The notes beneath the pieces were generated by a model. The model did not search any database, was not told the origin of the DNA, and saw nothing but the letters and a program-made list of their open reading frames with translations. This document shows positions 1-8,218 of a DNA stretch of 64,000 nucleotides, piece by piece. Origin of the DNA: Moheibacter lacus (GTDB taxonomy: Bacteria > Bacteroidota > Bacteroidia > Flavobacteriales > Weeksellaceae); assembly GCF_014042165.1 (NCBI RefSeq), contig NZ_JACDZE010000003.1:11568-75567 (forward strand), read 5' to 3'. Position 1 is the stretch's first letter. Each line of letters opens with the position of its first letter. The translations under genes and the position numbers were made by a program.

Positions 1-40
1 CGAAAAATGTTCCGATTAGTAAGTAAACTATATTTTTCAT
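1..40 (-). CDS. Start of a probable DUF6691 permease half (partial)
   Basis: Only the first 13 codons are in the window: an ATG at 40-38 on the minus strand opens MKNIVYLLIGTFF, a hydrophobic N-terminus beginning a membrane segment or signal peptide. It starts 5 bases after the porin stop codon, so it is very probably co-transcribed with the genes upstream. In Flavobacteria the YeeE/YedE half at 1406-1963 is normally paired with a DUF6691 protein that begins in just this way, so I infer that family. With so few residues another membrane protein cannot be excluded. Confidence 0.45.
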   Translation of the reverse strand, partial: MKNIVYLLIGTFF

Positions 41-45
41 TGCTT

Positions 46-1400
46 TTAAAAATTAAAATTTGTTATTAGATTGATTTGGTTGTAATCGCTTCTTTGCGCA
101 ACCAATTTTGTATTAGGCTCGTTTTTGTTTTGTTTCCAGACATACAGCAACTCGATATGAAGACCTTTTAAGAAATCGGTAAATTCATAAAGCAGTCGTG
201 TATTTATCTGGTAATAATCATCGATATTGTATTTGTTTAATTCATAGGCTTTTATTGCTATTCCATGAGTAGTAGTTGCATCAACATTCAAAAATAAATG
301 TTTCCAATTGTACTGATACCCGATAGCAAAGACATCAACGCCGCCTAATCCTTCGATACGGCTTCTTGGCATGGAAGTATAAAACTGATCCCGCCCCAAT
401 TCTTTCGGGAATAAGTACCTGCCCGTTTCAAAAGCTTTGGAATAAGCCGCTTTGATTTGAGAATGTCCATTTTTGTATTTCAGCATAAAGCTGGCAACCT
501 GTCCGTTTTCATTTGGTTGCACATAGCGGCTTTCGTAAGCAAGCTGCTTTTGATAGGAATCTGGTATTTGATACGAATAAATCATACCCACGTGCCAGTT
601 CTTTTTTGAATACTCCAATTGCAACCAAGAGGTATTGATGAACTTATCTAAATGAAAATTCCAGAAATTTGCGTTCAGATTATTGAACGCTTTTCCCAAA
701 TGAACATAGCCAATCCTTGCGAATGGGTTGTTCCTTCGTATGCTGCTTTTTCTCCGTTTGGTAAATATCCGTTATCCGTCAATCCGATAGCTTCTTCCAT
801 TGAAAACCATTCGGTCATTGATCTCGGGGAAACTCTATGAATCCATGCTACATCTGCCTGAAGTTTTTCATCTTTATGATGTAACCAAGCTCCCTGAAAG
901 GCAAAAGGCTTCATTCTTCCATCGCTTTTATTCAATAAAGGCGTATATTCCACAGGGATTTTCCCATAGGTTACGTACGAATTTTTCCAATGATATTTGA
1001 TATATAGTTCCTCCAATCTGTCCAAATCTTTAAAATTGTCTTTATGGTTCACATCAAAAAGTTCTTGTTCCCATCGTGATGATTTATTGGTCTGATCATA
1101 AGGTTTATTCAAATCAGATGAAAACAGCTTATAGGTAAATATTCCCGAAACACCTAACTGAAATCCCTTGTACGATTTGGTTTCATAGCTTAATACGCCT
1201 CCAATGGCATTGGCATAATAATCGTTTCCATGATTGTTTTCAGTCATCAAAAAATAATTTCGGATATGTCCGCTGATTTCGCCTTCTTTGAGATAGGAAA
1301 CCAATGATTTGTTTTCAACTGTATCTTTTGTATGGTTTTCTTGTGCTTTTGTTGATTGAGAAAGGGAAAACACAACCAGCATTACCACCAACCTTTTCAT
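46..1400 (-). pseudogene. OprD-like outer-membrane porin, split by a frameshift
   Basis: Two minus-strand open frames together make one beta-barrel porin of about 450 residues. The first (1400 to 675) starts MKRLVVMLVVFSLSQSTKAQ, a Sec signal peptide, then has OprD-like stretches such as YANAIGGVLSYET and LEELYIKYHWKNSYVTYGK and a TPLLNKSDGRMKP segment. It stops after GLAMFIWEKRSII. The second frame (about 699 to 46) continues with GKAFNNLNANFW and ends in the aromatic barrel terminus NLITNFNF. A single missing base near 690-705 restores one frame. The possible sites are the AAAA run, giving FIWEKAFNNLN, or just after GLAM, giving GLAMVHLGKAF. The gene lies 5 bases after the YeeE-like gene and just before the next permease gene, so a role in sulfur-compound uptake is inferred. 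It could be a true pseudogene or a sequencing error. Confidence 0.75.
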
Positions 1401-1405
1401 CGGTA

Positions 1406-1963
1406 TTAAAAAATTAAAGGAAAAATAAGATGTACCATAATTAATCCACCTATAAAGAAACCAATAGTTGCTATCAAAGACGGTAACTGTAAATTACTGA
1501 TACCTGATATAGCATGACCAGAAGTACAGCCACCTGCATAACGTGCTCCAAAACCAACCAATATTCCGCCAATTAGTAGTATAGCCAATATCTTAGGATC
1601 TGAAAATGCTTCCGTCCCAAAAAGTTCTGTAGGTACGTATGCTTTCCCGGCACTTTCAAAACCTATTACCTTTAAATGCTCAACCGTTTTTGGGTTTAAG
1701 TCCGGTATTTGATTATCCGACAGATAATTTGAAGCTACAAAACCACCGATAACAGCTCCGCTCATTACCAATAAATTCCAGCGTTGTGCTTTCCAGTCAA
1801 AACAGAAAAAATCACAAGTCTTGTCGGCTCCGCACATGGTGCACAGTGTCCTCAAATTGGACGACATTCCAAAATTTTTACCTACGTAAAGTAGAATAAA
1901 CATCGTCAGTGCAATCAATGGTCCGCTCACATACCACGGCCACGGTTCTAAAATCCATTCCAT
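1406..1963 (-). CDS. YeeE/YedE-family sulfur transporter half (TsuA-like)
   Basis: This integral membrane protein of 185 residues belongs to the YeeE/YedE (Sulf_transp) family, whose characterised members import thiosulfate. Hydrophobic segments lie at about 12-28, 64-82, 124-142 and 160-184. The family motif GGCTSGHAISG is present with Cys146, the cysteine that relays sulfur compounds through the pore. There is a further cysteine cluster at 41, 44, 50 and 54 (LCTMCG, TCDFFC) on the region between the first two membrane segments. At this length it is one half of the two-half fold, and its partner is probably the gene starting at 40. It has its own promoter and a palindromic operator copy at 2025-2038, matching that of the sulfide oxidase gene upstream. 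Confidence 0.85.
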   Translation of the reverse strand: MEWILEPWPWYVSGPLIALTMFILLYVGKNFGMSSNLRTLCTMCGADKTCDFFCFDWKAQRWNLLVMSGAVIGGFVASNYLSDNQIPDLNPKTVEHLKVIGFESAGKAYVPTELFGTEAFSDPKILAILLIGGILVGFGARYAGGCTSGHAISGISNLQLPSLIATIGFFIGGLIMVHLIFPLIF

Positions 1964-1994
1964 AAAATTATATTGTTATTCTTTTTTATAGTTG

Positions 1995-2038
1995 CAAATT
2001 TCAGTTTTCAAAAAGAGATAGTCTGTTACATAGGTTAC
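1995..2038 (-). promoter_or_regulatory. Crp/Fnr-like operator and -7 box before the YeeE-like gene
   Basis: A 14-base near-palindrome, GTTACATAGGTTAC, lies at 2025-2038. On the minus strand a -7 element GAAATTTG (seven of eight to TAnnTTTG) lies at 2002-1995. The centre-to-centre distance is 33 bases, identical to that in front of the sulfide oxidase gene, and the flanking bases to 2016 are conserved too. This geometry fits an activator bound about 40 bases upstream of the start of transcription. The regulator is not in the window. Confidence 0.6.
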
Positions 2039-2044
2039 ACAACA

Positions 2045-3307
2045 CTAAACATCTTTTCCTTTCATCATTTTATGCCAATACAAATAGGGCAGCATATATT
2101 TTTTCAACAGCCACAAACGCCAGTGTTCTTTGGAACTGTCGCCAATCAGCATCATTTTGAGTTTTGGATCGGGGGTAAATTCATTTTTGTAATTAAATTC
2201 AGCTAATACCATTTTTCCATAACCTGTTACCAAGGGACAAGATGAATATCCCTGGTATGATTTATTGTCAGCAGTATTTCCTTTGATGAGTTTGAGAATA
2301 TTATCGACTACTACTGGGGCTTGTTTGCGAATAGCAGCACCCGTTTTGGCAGTAGGCAGTGCAGCTACATCTCCAATTCCGAAAATCTTTGGGTATTTTT
2401 TATGTTGGAGGCTATTGATGTCTACATCTAACCAACCTGCTTTATTTACCAATACAGATTCTTTTACAAACTTTGGAGCTGTTTGAGGCGGCGCTAAGTG
2501 TAACAAATCAAAAGGCATTTCAATTAACGAATCGCCTTGTTGCTTTTCTCCTAAAACATTACCTTCGTTTACAATACAGTTGTTGTCATCGGGAGCCACA
2601 CTTTTGAAATAGACTATTTTTTTGTCGACGTCTATTTTAACGGGAGCATAAAAAGGTTTAAAATGTACATTGTATCGATGGATGACTTTCATCAAAGTAT
2701 CTGCAATTTGCTTTACCCCAAAAATAACTGTACCAGGAGTTGCAAAAACAACATTCGAGTTTTTATCTAAACCATTCTTGCGAAAATAATCAGCAGCCAA
2801 ATACATGATTTTCTGCGGCGCTCCACCACATTTGATGGGTGTTGTGGGTTGTGTGAAAACCGCATTTCCACCTTTGAAGTTATTTAGGCATTCCCAAGTA
2901 TATTTGGGATCTATATAATTACTGCAAACAACTCCCTTTTTGACCGCATCTTCTAATCCTTCTATCAGGGAAAGGTCATTTACTAATCCGGGAGCAACCA
3001 CAAGATAATCATAACTAATTTTGACACCTTTTTTTAGTTCAATTTTATTTTCTTCCGGATAAAAAGATATTACTGAATCTTGGATCCATTTAGCTTGCTC
3101 CGGAATTAAATCTCTGATTGGTTTTTCTGTTTTATCGAAATCATAAGTTCCAGCTCCAACTAATGTCCAGGCCGGTTGATAATAATGTTTATCTGCCGGA
3201 TCAATAATAACAATGTCAAGTGACTTGTTTTTTTTAAGAAGTTGGGCAGCGGTCATAATTCCGGCTGTACCTGCCCCAATTATGGCTATTTGATAATGCG
3301 ATTTCAT
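2045..3307 (-). CDS. sqr: Sulfide:quinone oxidoreductase, type II
   Basis: This flavoprotein oxidises hydrogen sulfide and passes electrons to membrane quinone. Counting from the ATG at 3307 (420 residues), the FAD-binding GAGTAG is at 11-16. The two redox cysteines of type II SQR are both present: Cys160 in PIKCGGAPQKIMY and Cys357 in YSSCPLVTGY. The second FAD motif, FGIGDVAALPTAKT, lies at 309-322. The C-terminus LPYLYWHKMMKG resembles the membrane-associated tail of mitochondrial SQOR, which this protein matches closely along its length. I chose MKSHYQIAIIGAGTAG as the start because the 26 residues possible upstream lie across the operator and promoter. The sulfur permease and porin follow on the same strand. 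The enzyme's product needs a persulfide-processing enzyme, probably encoded just outside the window. Confidence 0.93.
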   Translation of the reverse strand: MKSHYQIAIIGAGTAGIMTAAQLLKKNKSLDIVIIDPADKHYYQPAWTLVGAGTYDFDKTEKPIRDLIPEQAKWIQDSVISFYPEENKIELKKGVKISYDYLVVAPGLVNDLSLIEGLEDAVKKGVVCSNYIDPKYTWECLNNFKGGNAVFTQPTTPIKCGGAPQKIMYLAADYFRKNGLDKNSNVVFATPGTVIFGVKQIADTLMKVIHRYNVHFKPFYAPVKIDVDKKIVYFKSVAPDDNNCIVNEGNVLGEKQQGDSLIEMPFDLLHLAPPQTAPKFVKESVLVNKAGWLDVDINSLQHKKYPKIFGIGDVAALPTAKTGAAIRKQAPVVVDNILKLIKGNTADNKSYQGYSSCPLVTGYGKMVLAEFNYKNEFTPDPKLKMMLIGDSSKEHWRLWLLKKYMLPYLYWHKMMKGKDV

Positions 3308-3331
3308 ACCGTTACTATTTATTATTATTCG

Positions 3332-3375
3332 TAAAAGTATATTTTGGCAATAAGATAGTCTGTAACATATGTTAC
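3332..3375 (-). promoter_or_regulatory. Crp/Fnr-like operator and -7 box before sqr
   Basis: A perfect 14-base palindrome, GTAACATATGTTAC, occupies 3362-3375. On the minus strand a -7 element TACTTTTA (seven of eight to TAnnTTTG) lies at 3339-3332, 33 bases away centre to centre. Over 23 bases (3353-3375) the site differs at only two positions from the copy at 2016-2038. The GTAAC-N4-GTTAC form is typical of Crp/Fnr-family sites; which protein binds is inferred, not seen. Confidence 0.65.
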
Positions 3376-3469
3376 TGAAAGGCATTTATAGAATAAAGAC
3401 GTCAAAATTTACAGTCAGAATTCTATCGTTATCTTAATTAATTGTTTGACTTTTTAAAATTGAAATATT

Positions 3470-3712
3470 ATGAGATACATCAAGAAAATCATTCTGAAAA
3501 TCAGAGAAGAAGAGCAGAAATCAGACTTAAGTCCTCAATGTGTAATTGCAAGTTCACGGCAAATTGCTTCAGTTTTGCTGGATAAACTTGAACTTATGAA
3601 GGGATACATTTTGGAAAATGGTTTTGGGAAATCAGAAGAAGAAATCGAGTTCTTCAAGAAAATAAAACCAGAAGTACAAGGGAAATTAATTTTTTACAAT
3701 AAAAAACTTTGA
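3470..3712 (+). CDS. Truncated RteC-like protein
   Basis: The 80-residue product matches the N-terminal part of RteC-domain proteins, regulators carried on Bacteroidota conjugative transposons of the CTnDOT type. The diagnostic stretch is EEEIEFFKKIKPEVQGKLIFYNK near residues 56-78, normally continued by some 150-200 further residues. Here the frame stops at once after it (NKKL), inside a hairpin repeat at 3705-3750, so about two thirds of the protein is missing. It is best read as a leftover of a conjugative element rather than a working regulator. The assignment rests on remembered family sequence and was not searched. Confidence 0.65.
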   Translation: MRYIKKIILKIREEEQKSDLSPQCVIASSRQIASVLLDKLELMKGYILENGFGKSEEEIEFFKKIKPEVQGKLIFYNKKL

Positions 3713-3750
3713 CAAAGTTTAATCTGTGAAAACACAACTTTGTCAAAGTT
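3705..3750. terminator. 15-base perfect inverted repeat, likely bidirectional terminator
   Basis: AACTTTGACAAAGTT at 3705-3719 and its exact reverse complement AACTTTGTCAAAGTT at 3736-3750 form a 15-bp stem with a 16-base loop. Each arm is itself a palindrome with 7-base half-arms. It lies between the convergent RteC remnant and glyQS, and overlaps the RteC stop codon. I recall the same AACTTTG/CAAAGTT unit as a common intergenic repeat in Flavobacteria. Confidence 0.6.
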
Positions 3751-3775
3751 CAATTTATAGTTTAATAAAATCGAA

Positions 3776-5311
3776 TTAAACCTTTGCCAACAAATGTTTC
3801 ATATTCACTTCTTTATCGATGATTTCAGAAAGTTTCTCAACCGGAATTCTCTCTTGTTTCATCGTGTCTCTGTAACGCAACGTAACTGAATTGTCATTCA
3901 AAGAATCATGGTCAACCGTGATACAGAAAGGTGTTCCGATGGCATCCATTCTTCTATATCGTTTCCCGATCGAATCTTTTTCTTCGTACATTACATTGAA
4001 ATCCAAACGCAAATCATTGAAGATTTTTTCTGCAAATTCAGGCAATCCGTCTTTTTTAACCAAAGGAAGGATTGCAGCTTTAATCGGAGCAAGCGCAGGA
4101 GGTAAGCTCAAAACTGTGCGTTCGCTTCCATCTTCTAACTTTTCGTCTTTCAACGAATTAGAGAAAATCGCCAAGAACAATCTGTCCAAACCAACCGAAG
4201 TTTCTACCACAAACGGTACATAATGTTGGTTCAATTCATTATCGAAATATTGTAATTTTTTACTTGAATGTTTCTCGTGTGAACTCAAATCGAAATCGGT
4301 TCTGGAGTGAATTCCTTCCAATTCTTTGAATCCAAACGGGAATTTGAATTCGATGTCAGCCGCTGCATTTGCATAATGTGCCAATTTTTCATGGTCGTGA
4401 AAACGGTAATTTTCTTCGCCTAAACCAAGTGCTTTGTGCCAGCTCAAACGGGTTTCTTTCCATTTTTCATACCATTCCAATTCAGATCCTGGTTGTACAA
4501 AAAATTGCATTTCCATTTGTTCAAATTCGCGCATACGGAAAATGAATTGTCGGGCAACGATTTCATTTCTAAATGCTTTTCCGATTTGAGCAATCCCGAA
4601 AGGAATTTTCATTCGTCCCGTTTTTTGAACATTTAGAAAGTTGACAAAAATTCCTTGCGCCGTTTCTGGTCGCAGATACAAATCCATCGCGGTATCGGCA
4701 GTTGCGCCCAATTTGGTTCCAAACATCAAATTGAATTGCCGCACTTCCGTCCAATTTTTAGAACCGGTAAGTGGATCAGCAATTTCCAATTCTTCGATCA
4801 AAGCTTTGACATCGCCCAAATTTTCAGTTTCGAGCGATTTCGCCATTCGACTTAAAATGCTGTCGATTTTTTCTCTGTATTCGACAACTCTTTGGTTTGT
4901 GGTAACAAATTGCGCTTTGTCAAAAGCATCTCCAAAACGTTTGGCTGCTTTCTCAACTTCTTTGTCGATTTTCGCTTCGATTTTTGCACAATAATCCTCA
5001 ATCAAAACGTCTGCGCGATATCGTTTTTTAGAATCTTTATTGTCGATCAAAGGGTCGTTAAAAGCATCAACGTGACCGGAAGCTTTCCAAGTCGTGGGAT
5101 GCATAAAAATCGCAGAATCGATGCCGACGATATTTTCGTTGAGTTGAACCATCGCTTTCCACCAATAGTTTTTGATGTTGTTTTTGAGTTCGGCTCCGTT
5201 TTGACCATAATCGTAAACGGCTGAAAGTCCGTCATAAATTTCACTGGATTGAAAGATGAAACCGTATTCTTTTGCGTGCGAAATGATGCGTTTGAAAATA
5301 TCTTCTGACAT
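3776..5311 (-). CDS. glyQS: Glycine--tRNA ligase (single-chain class II)
   Basis: This cytoplasmic enzyme charges tRNA-Gly with glycine. At 511 residues it is the alpha-2 dimeric, eukaryote-like type used by Bacteroidota, not the alpha2-beta2 type. Visible landmarks are the N-terminal GFIFQSSEIYDG (about 17-28) and ASGHVDAFNDPL (about 73-84), class II motif 2 (FRNEIVARQFIFRMREFEQ) and motif 3 (SVGLDRLFLAIF). A C-terminal anticodon-binding domain has the usual IGKRYRRMDAIGTPFCITVD. The start MSEDIFKRII is the only good ATG. The gene stands alone, convergent with the RteC remnant. Confidence 0.97.
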   Translation of the reverse strand: MSEDIFKRIISHAKEYGFIFQSSEIYDGLSAVYDYGQNGAELKNNIKNYWWKAMVQLNENIVGIDSAIFMHPTTWKASGHVDAFNDPLIDNKDSKKRYRADVLIEDYCAKIEAKIDKEVEKAAKRFGDAFDKAQFVTTNQRVVEYREKIDSILSRMAKSLETENLGDVKALIEELEIADPLTGSKNWTEVRQFNLMFGTKLGATADTAMDLYLRPETAQGIFVNFLNVQKTGRMKIPFGIAQIGKAFRNEIVARQFIFRMREFEQMEMQFFVQPGSELEWYEKWKETRLSWHKALGLGEENYRFHDHEKLAHYANAAADIEFKFPFGFKELEGIHSRTDFDLSSHEKHSSKKLQYFDNELNQHYVPFVVETSVGLDRLFLAIFSNSLKDEKLEDGSERTVLSLPPALAPIKAAILPLVKKDGLPEFAEKIFNDLRLDFNVMYEEKDSIGKRYRRMDAIGTPFCITVDHDSLNDNSVTLRYRDTMKQERIPVEKLSEIIDKEVNMKHLLAKV

Positions 5312-5402
5312 GATTTTAATTTAAATTGCGAATTTAAACAAATCCAATCAATTTGAAGATTTGAATTTCGATAAACTCAATTACAAAAAAATTGAAGATT
5401 TG

Positions 5403-5420
5403 ATCCCGATGTTTCGGGAT
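5403..5420. repeat. Small hairpin in the intergenic region before glyQS
   Basis: ATCCCGA-TGTT-TCGGGAT is a perfect 7-bp stem with a four-base loop. It sits in the AT-rich gap of 222 bases between glyQS and the ABC permease gene. The rest of the gap contains only AT-rich text with two ACTTGAAACATT repeats near 5491-5516 and no gene. Confidence 0.5.
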
Positions 5421-5534
5421 GGGAATTTGAAAATACTATTCTATTTCAAAAAAGTATTTATTCTTTTATAAATAAAGAGATGCACAAAAAACTTGAAACA
5501 TTAAACTTGAAACATTGAACTCATAACTCAAAAC

Positions 5535-6857
5535 TTAATTCGAATACCGCATCCATTTCCACATTTCTTTTAGCGATGGTTTTTTTCCGTACATCAGAAT
5601 TCCAACCCGATAAATTTTCGATGCAAAATACACCATCAACAACATCGAACCTATCAATAACGTCAACGAAAGTGCGATTTCCCACCATTCTACACCAAAA
5701 GGCAATCGGGTAACCATAGAAATAGGTGAAGTCAGCGGAATCATCGAAAGCCAGAAAGAAACCGGTCCATCCGGATTTTCCATCGCGGTAAAACTTCCGT
5801 ACATCGCGATCATCATCGGGAAAATAGGGTAGAAAGTGAATTGTTGGGTATCGGTATCGTTATCGACGGCAGAACCGATCGCTGCAAAAATGGAACTGTA
5901 AAACAAATAGCCGACAAAGAAAAATAATACAAAGAAAGTGAGGATGAAAGGATAATTCAATTCCATCAACGTATCGGTAATTTGTTTTGCATCGTTCATC
6001 CATTCCGGATTTTGCGCCATCATTTCTTGGGCTTGAGGAGTGGATAAATTGGTTGGGATTTCCATTTTGGAAGAAAGAAAAGCAGAAGCCGCAAAGGTCA
6101 AACCAAGTCCCATCAAAATCCAAATGATGAATTGGGTCAACGCCACGAAAGTCGTTCCCAGAATTTTCCCCATCATCAGATTAAATGGTTTTACCGACGA
6201 AATGATGATTTCCACGACTCGGTTGTTTTTTTCTTCCACCACGCTTCGCATTACTTTCACTCCGTAAATCATGATAAACATAAAGATAACGTAGGATAAA
6301 AACATAGCCAATCCGAATTTCAGGAATTCGCCTTTGTCTTCTTCTCCGCCTTTTAGGTTAAAAGTTTTGAGTTGGAGATTGGAATCGATGGTTTTTAGCT
6401 GTTGATCAGAAATGCCTGCTTTTTGCATTTTGAGTTCTTCCAAACGTTTGTTCAATCGGTCTTCCAGTTTTTCTTTGAATCCCATTCCGATGTTGCCATT
6501 GGTGGTCAATTCGATACCATTTTCCAAAGGTTCTAGATTATTTTGATCAAATTTAGGAATGACCAAAAGTCCGTTTAAAGTTTTGCTATTTAACAAAGTG
6601 TCTTTGATTCCTTTGATGTCTTTTGCGCTATAAAAGTTATAAATTTCGTTTTCACCGGAAACCAAAGTAGTGATGAATTCCTGGCTTTCATCTACAACAG
6701 CTATGCTTTTCTGGTCTGAGTTTGCGGAAATCATCCAAGCGATGATCCCGATGATTCCCACCAAAAATATCGGGGATAAAACCGTCATGATGATGAAGGT
6801 TTTGTTTTTGGCTTGGGTGATGAATTCTCTTTTGGCGACGAGTAATATTTGGTTCAT
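5535..6857 (-). CDS. ABC-2 type transporter permease (NatB/YhaP-like)
   Basis: This 440-residue membrane subunit pairs with the ATPase encoded just upstream. It has one membrane helix at about 20-44, then a long extracytoplasmic domain to about 180. That is followed by a block of five helices (about 182-205, 230-260, 300-325, 335-358, 395-415), with an EEKNNRVVEIIISSVKP cytoplasmic helix after the second, which is the hallmark of the NatB/ABC2_membrane_3 family. Characterised relatives export sodium or toxic compounds; the substrate here is unknown. Its ATG lies 11 bases after the ATPase gene, so the two are one operon. Confidence 0.88.
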   Translation of the reverse strand: MNQILLVAKREFITQAKNKTFIIMTVLSPIFLVGIIGIIAWMISANSDQKSIAVVDESQEFITTLVSGENEIYNFYSAKDIKGIKDTLLNSKTLNGLLVIPKFDQNNLEPLENGIELTTNGNIGMGFKEKLEDRLNKRLEELKMQKAGISDQQLKTIDSNLQLKTFNLKGGEEDKGEFLKFGLAMFLSYVIFMFIMIYGVKVMRSVVEEKNNRVVEIIISSVKPFNLMMGKILGTTFVALTQFIIWILMGLGLTFAASAFLSSKMEIPTNLSTPQAQEMMAQNPEWMNDAKQITDTLMELNYPFILTFFVLFFFVGYLFYSSIFAAIGSAVDNDTDTQQFTFYPIFPMMIAMYGSFTAMENPDGPVSFWLSMIPLTSPISMVTRLPFGVEWWEIALSLTLLIGSMLLMVYFASKIYRVGILMYGKKPSLKEMWKWMRYSN

Positions 6858-6868
6858 TTTGATGCGAA

Positions 6869-7792
6869 TTAATGATTGGAGGTTTGTACGGCTTTTAAAA
6901 ACACTTCGTTCATGGAAGGAATGGATTCTTTGAATTGGGCGATATGTCCCAATTGGGTCAATTGAAGCAACAAATCATTGGAGTTCATTTGTTCCGGTTT
7001 GGCGATATTGAATTTATAAGAATTTTCGTCCGATGATAGGATTTCAATATCGAATTCGGATTGAAAACGATTTTGCTTTTCCATCGAAACATTTTCTATT
7101 TCTGCGAAATATTTTCCCGATTTGAATTGGTGTTTGATTTGGTTGATTTCACCGTCGAGCACTTTATTGGACAAATTAATCAAAGCAATATGGTCGCACA
7201 TTTCCTCAACGGATTCCATACGATGCGTCGAGAATATGATGGTCGTTCCTTTGTCGCGCAACTCCATGATTTCTTTGGCAATGATTTGCGCATTCACTGG
7301 GTCAAAACCACTAAAAGGTTCATCAAAAATCAACAATTCAGGATCATGCAAAACGGTGATAACAAACTGAACTTTTTGTCCCATTCCCTTGGAAAGTTCG
7401 GTCAGTTTTTTGTTCCACCATTCATCGATTCCCAATTTCTCAAACCAATATTTCGTTTTTTTATGCGCATCGACATTGGAAAGTCCTTTGAGTTTGGCGA
7501 AATAAAGTGCTTGTTCGCCTATTTTCATATTATTGTAAAGTCCGCGTTCTTCCGGCATATAGCCAACCATCGGGATGACCGTTTTGTCGAGTGGTTTTCC
7601 GTCGATGGTTACAGAACCTTTATCTGGCGCTGTAATTTGGTTGATGATACGAAGGAAAGTGGTTTTTCCGGCTCCGTTTGGACCGAGAAGTCCGTAAATA
7701 GAACCCTTTGGGATGGTTAAATCAAAATCGTTCAGTGCGATTTTTTTTCCGTATTGTTTGGTTAATCCTTTTGCAACAAGCAAATCCGACAT
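6869..7792 (-). CDS. ABC transporter ATP-binding protein (NatA-like)
   Basis: This cytoplasmic ATPase of 307 residues powers the permease encoded after it. The Walker A motif GPNGAGKTT is at 37-45, the signature LSKGMGQK at 133-140, Walker B LLIFDEP at 153-159 and the switch histidine at 190 (STH). The C-terminal extension of about 80 residues beyond the nucleotide-binding domain (DUF4162-like) is usual for ATPases that pair with ABC-2 permeases such as NatA. It starts the two-gene operon. Confidence 0.92.
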   Translation of the reverse strand: MSDLLVAKGLTKQYGKKIALNDFDLTIPKGSIYGLLGPNGAGKTTFLRIINQITAPDKGSVTIDGKPLDKTVIPMVGYMPEERGLYNNMKIGEQALYFAKLKGLSNVDAHKKTKYWFEKLGIDEWWNKKLTELSKGMGQKVQFVITVLHDPELLIFDEPFSGFDPVNAQIIAKEIMELRDKGTTIIFSTHRMESVEEMCDHIALINLSNKVLDGEINQIKHQFKSGKYFAEIENVSMEKQNRFQSEFDIEILSSDENSYKFNIAKPEQMNSNDLLLQLTQLGHIAQFKESIPSMNEVFLKAVQTSNH

Positions 7793-7888
7793 AAGAACTG
7801 TTTTAAGTGTTAGTTGAAATTCTTATGCAAATGTTACAAAAAAATAGGAAAAGATTATTTCAGGAGGAATAATGATTTATAAAAGAAT

Positions 7889-8218
7889 TTAAATTTTATT
7901 GTCAATAAATTCTTGCACTTTTTTTGCGATAATAGGTGCTGCTACGACGACAGCTATGGAAAGGATGGTTTTGGCTGTTTTGCCCATGTTGAATCGATTT
8001 TGGACTTGACCGGAAAGAAAACTAAGAGCCGAATTAACGCCACTACCAACCGGCGTCATTTGGACGTCAGAACTGTCCTCGATTTTATTGAAAAGAGAAT
8101 TGACGGTTTTGTATACAAACCCGTCTTTTGCTTCTTCATCCGCACGAGCCATTTTAAGTTTTAATTCTCTTTTGGCTCGTCTTAAATCGTTTAGATTATT
8201 GATGTCCTTCGTTTTCAT
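7889..8218 (-). CDS. Small conserved protein downstream of holin-X gene
   Basis: The function is not recognised. The product (109 residues from MKTKDINNLNDL) has a charged, lysine-rich N-terminal half and one hydrophobic segment near the C-terminus (TILSIAVVVAAPIIAKKVQEF), so it may be membrane-anchored. An alternative start seven codons earlier (MRMKKKN) would extend it to 8239. It overlaps the preceding gene by 23 bases and is the last member of a three-gene group with YtxH and holin-X proteins, a common Flavobacteria arrangement tied to envelope or stress functions. Confidence 0.65.
   Translation of the reverse strand: MKTKDINNLNDLRRAKRELKLKMARADEEAKDGFVYKTVNSLFNKIEDSSDVQMTPVGSGVNSALSFLSGQVQNRFNMGKTAKTILSIAVVVAAPIIAKKVQEFIDNKI

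Noticed and set aside
652-1000. Plus-strand open frames opposite the porin gene
   Set aside because: They lie antisense to a clear barrel protein and show no family features, start context or signal.
3891-5244. Many open frames on both strands inside glyQS
   Set aside because: They are antisense or out-of-frame readings of a well-conserved synthetase; none has protein-like motifs.
7061-7720. A 219-codon plus-strand frame opposite the ABC ATPase gene
   Set aside because: Long but composed of Phe/Ile/Asn-rich antisense codons; the ATPase on the other strand has every motif.
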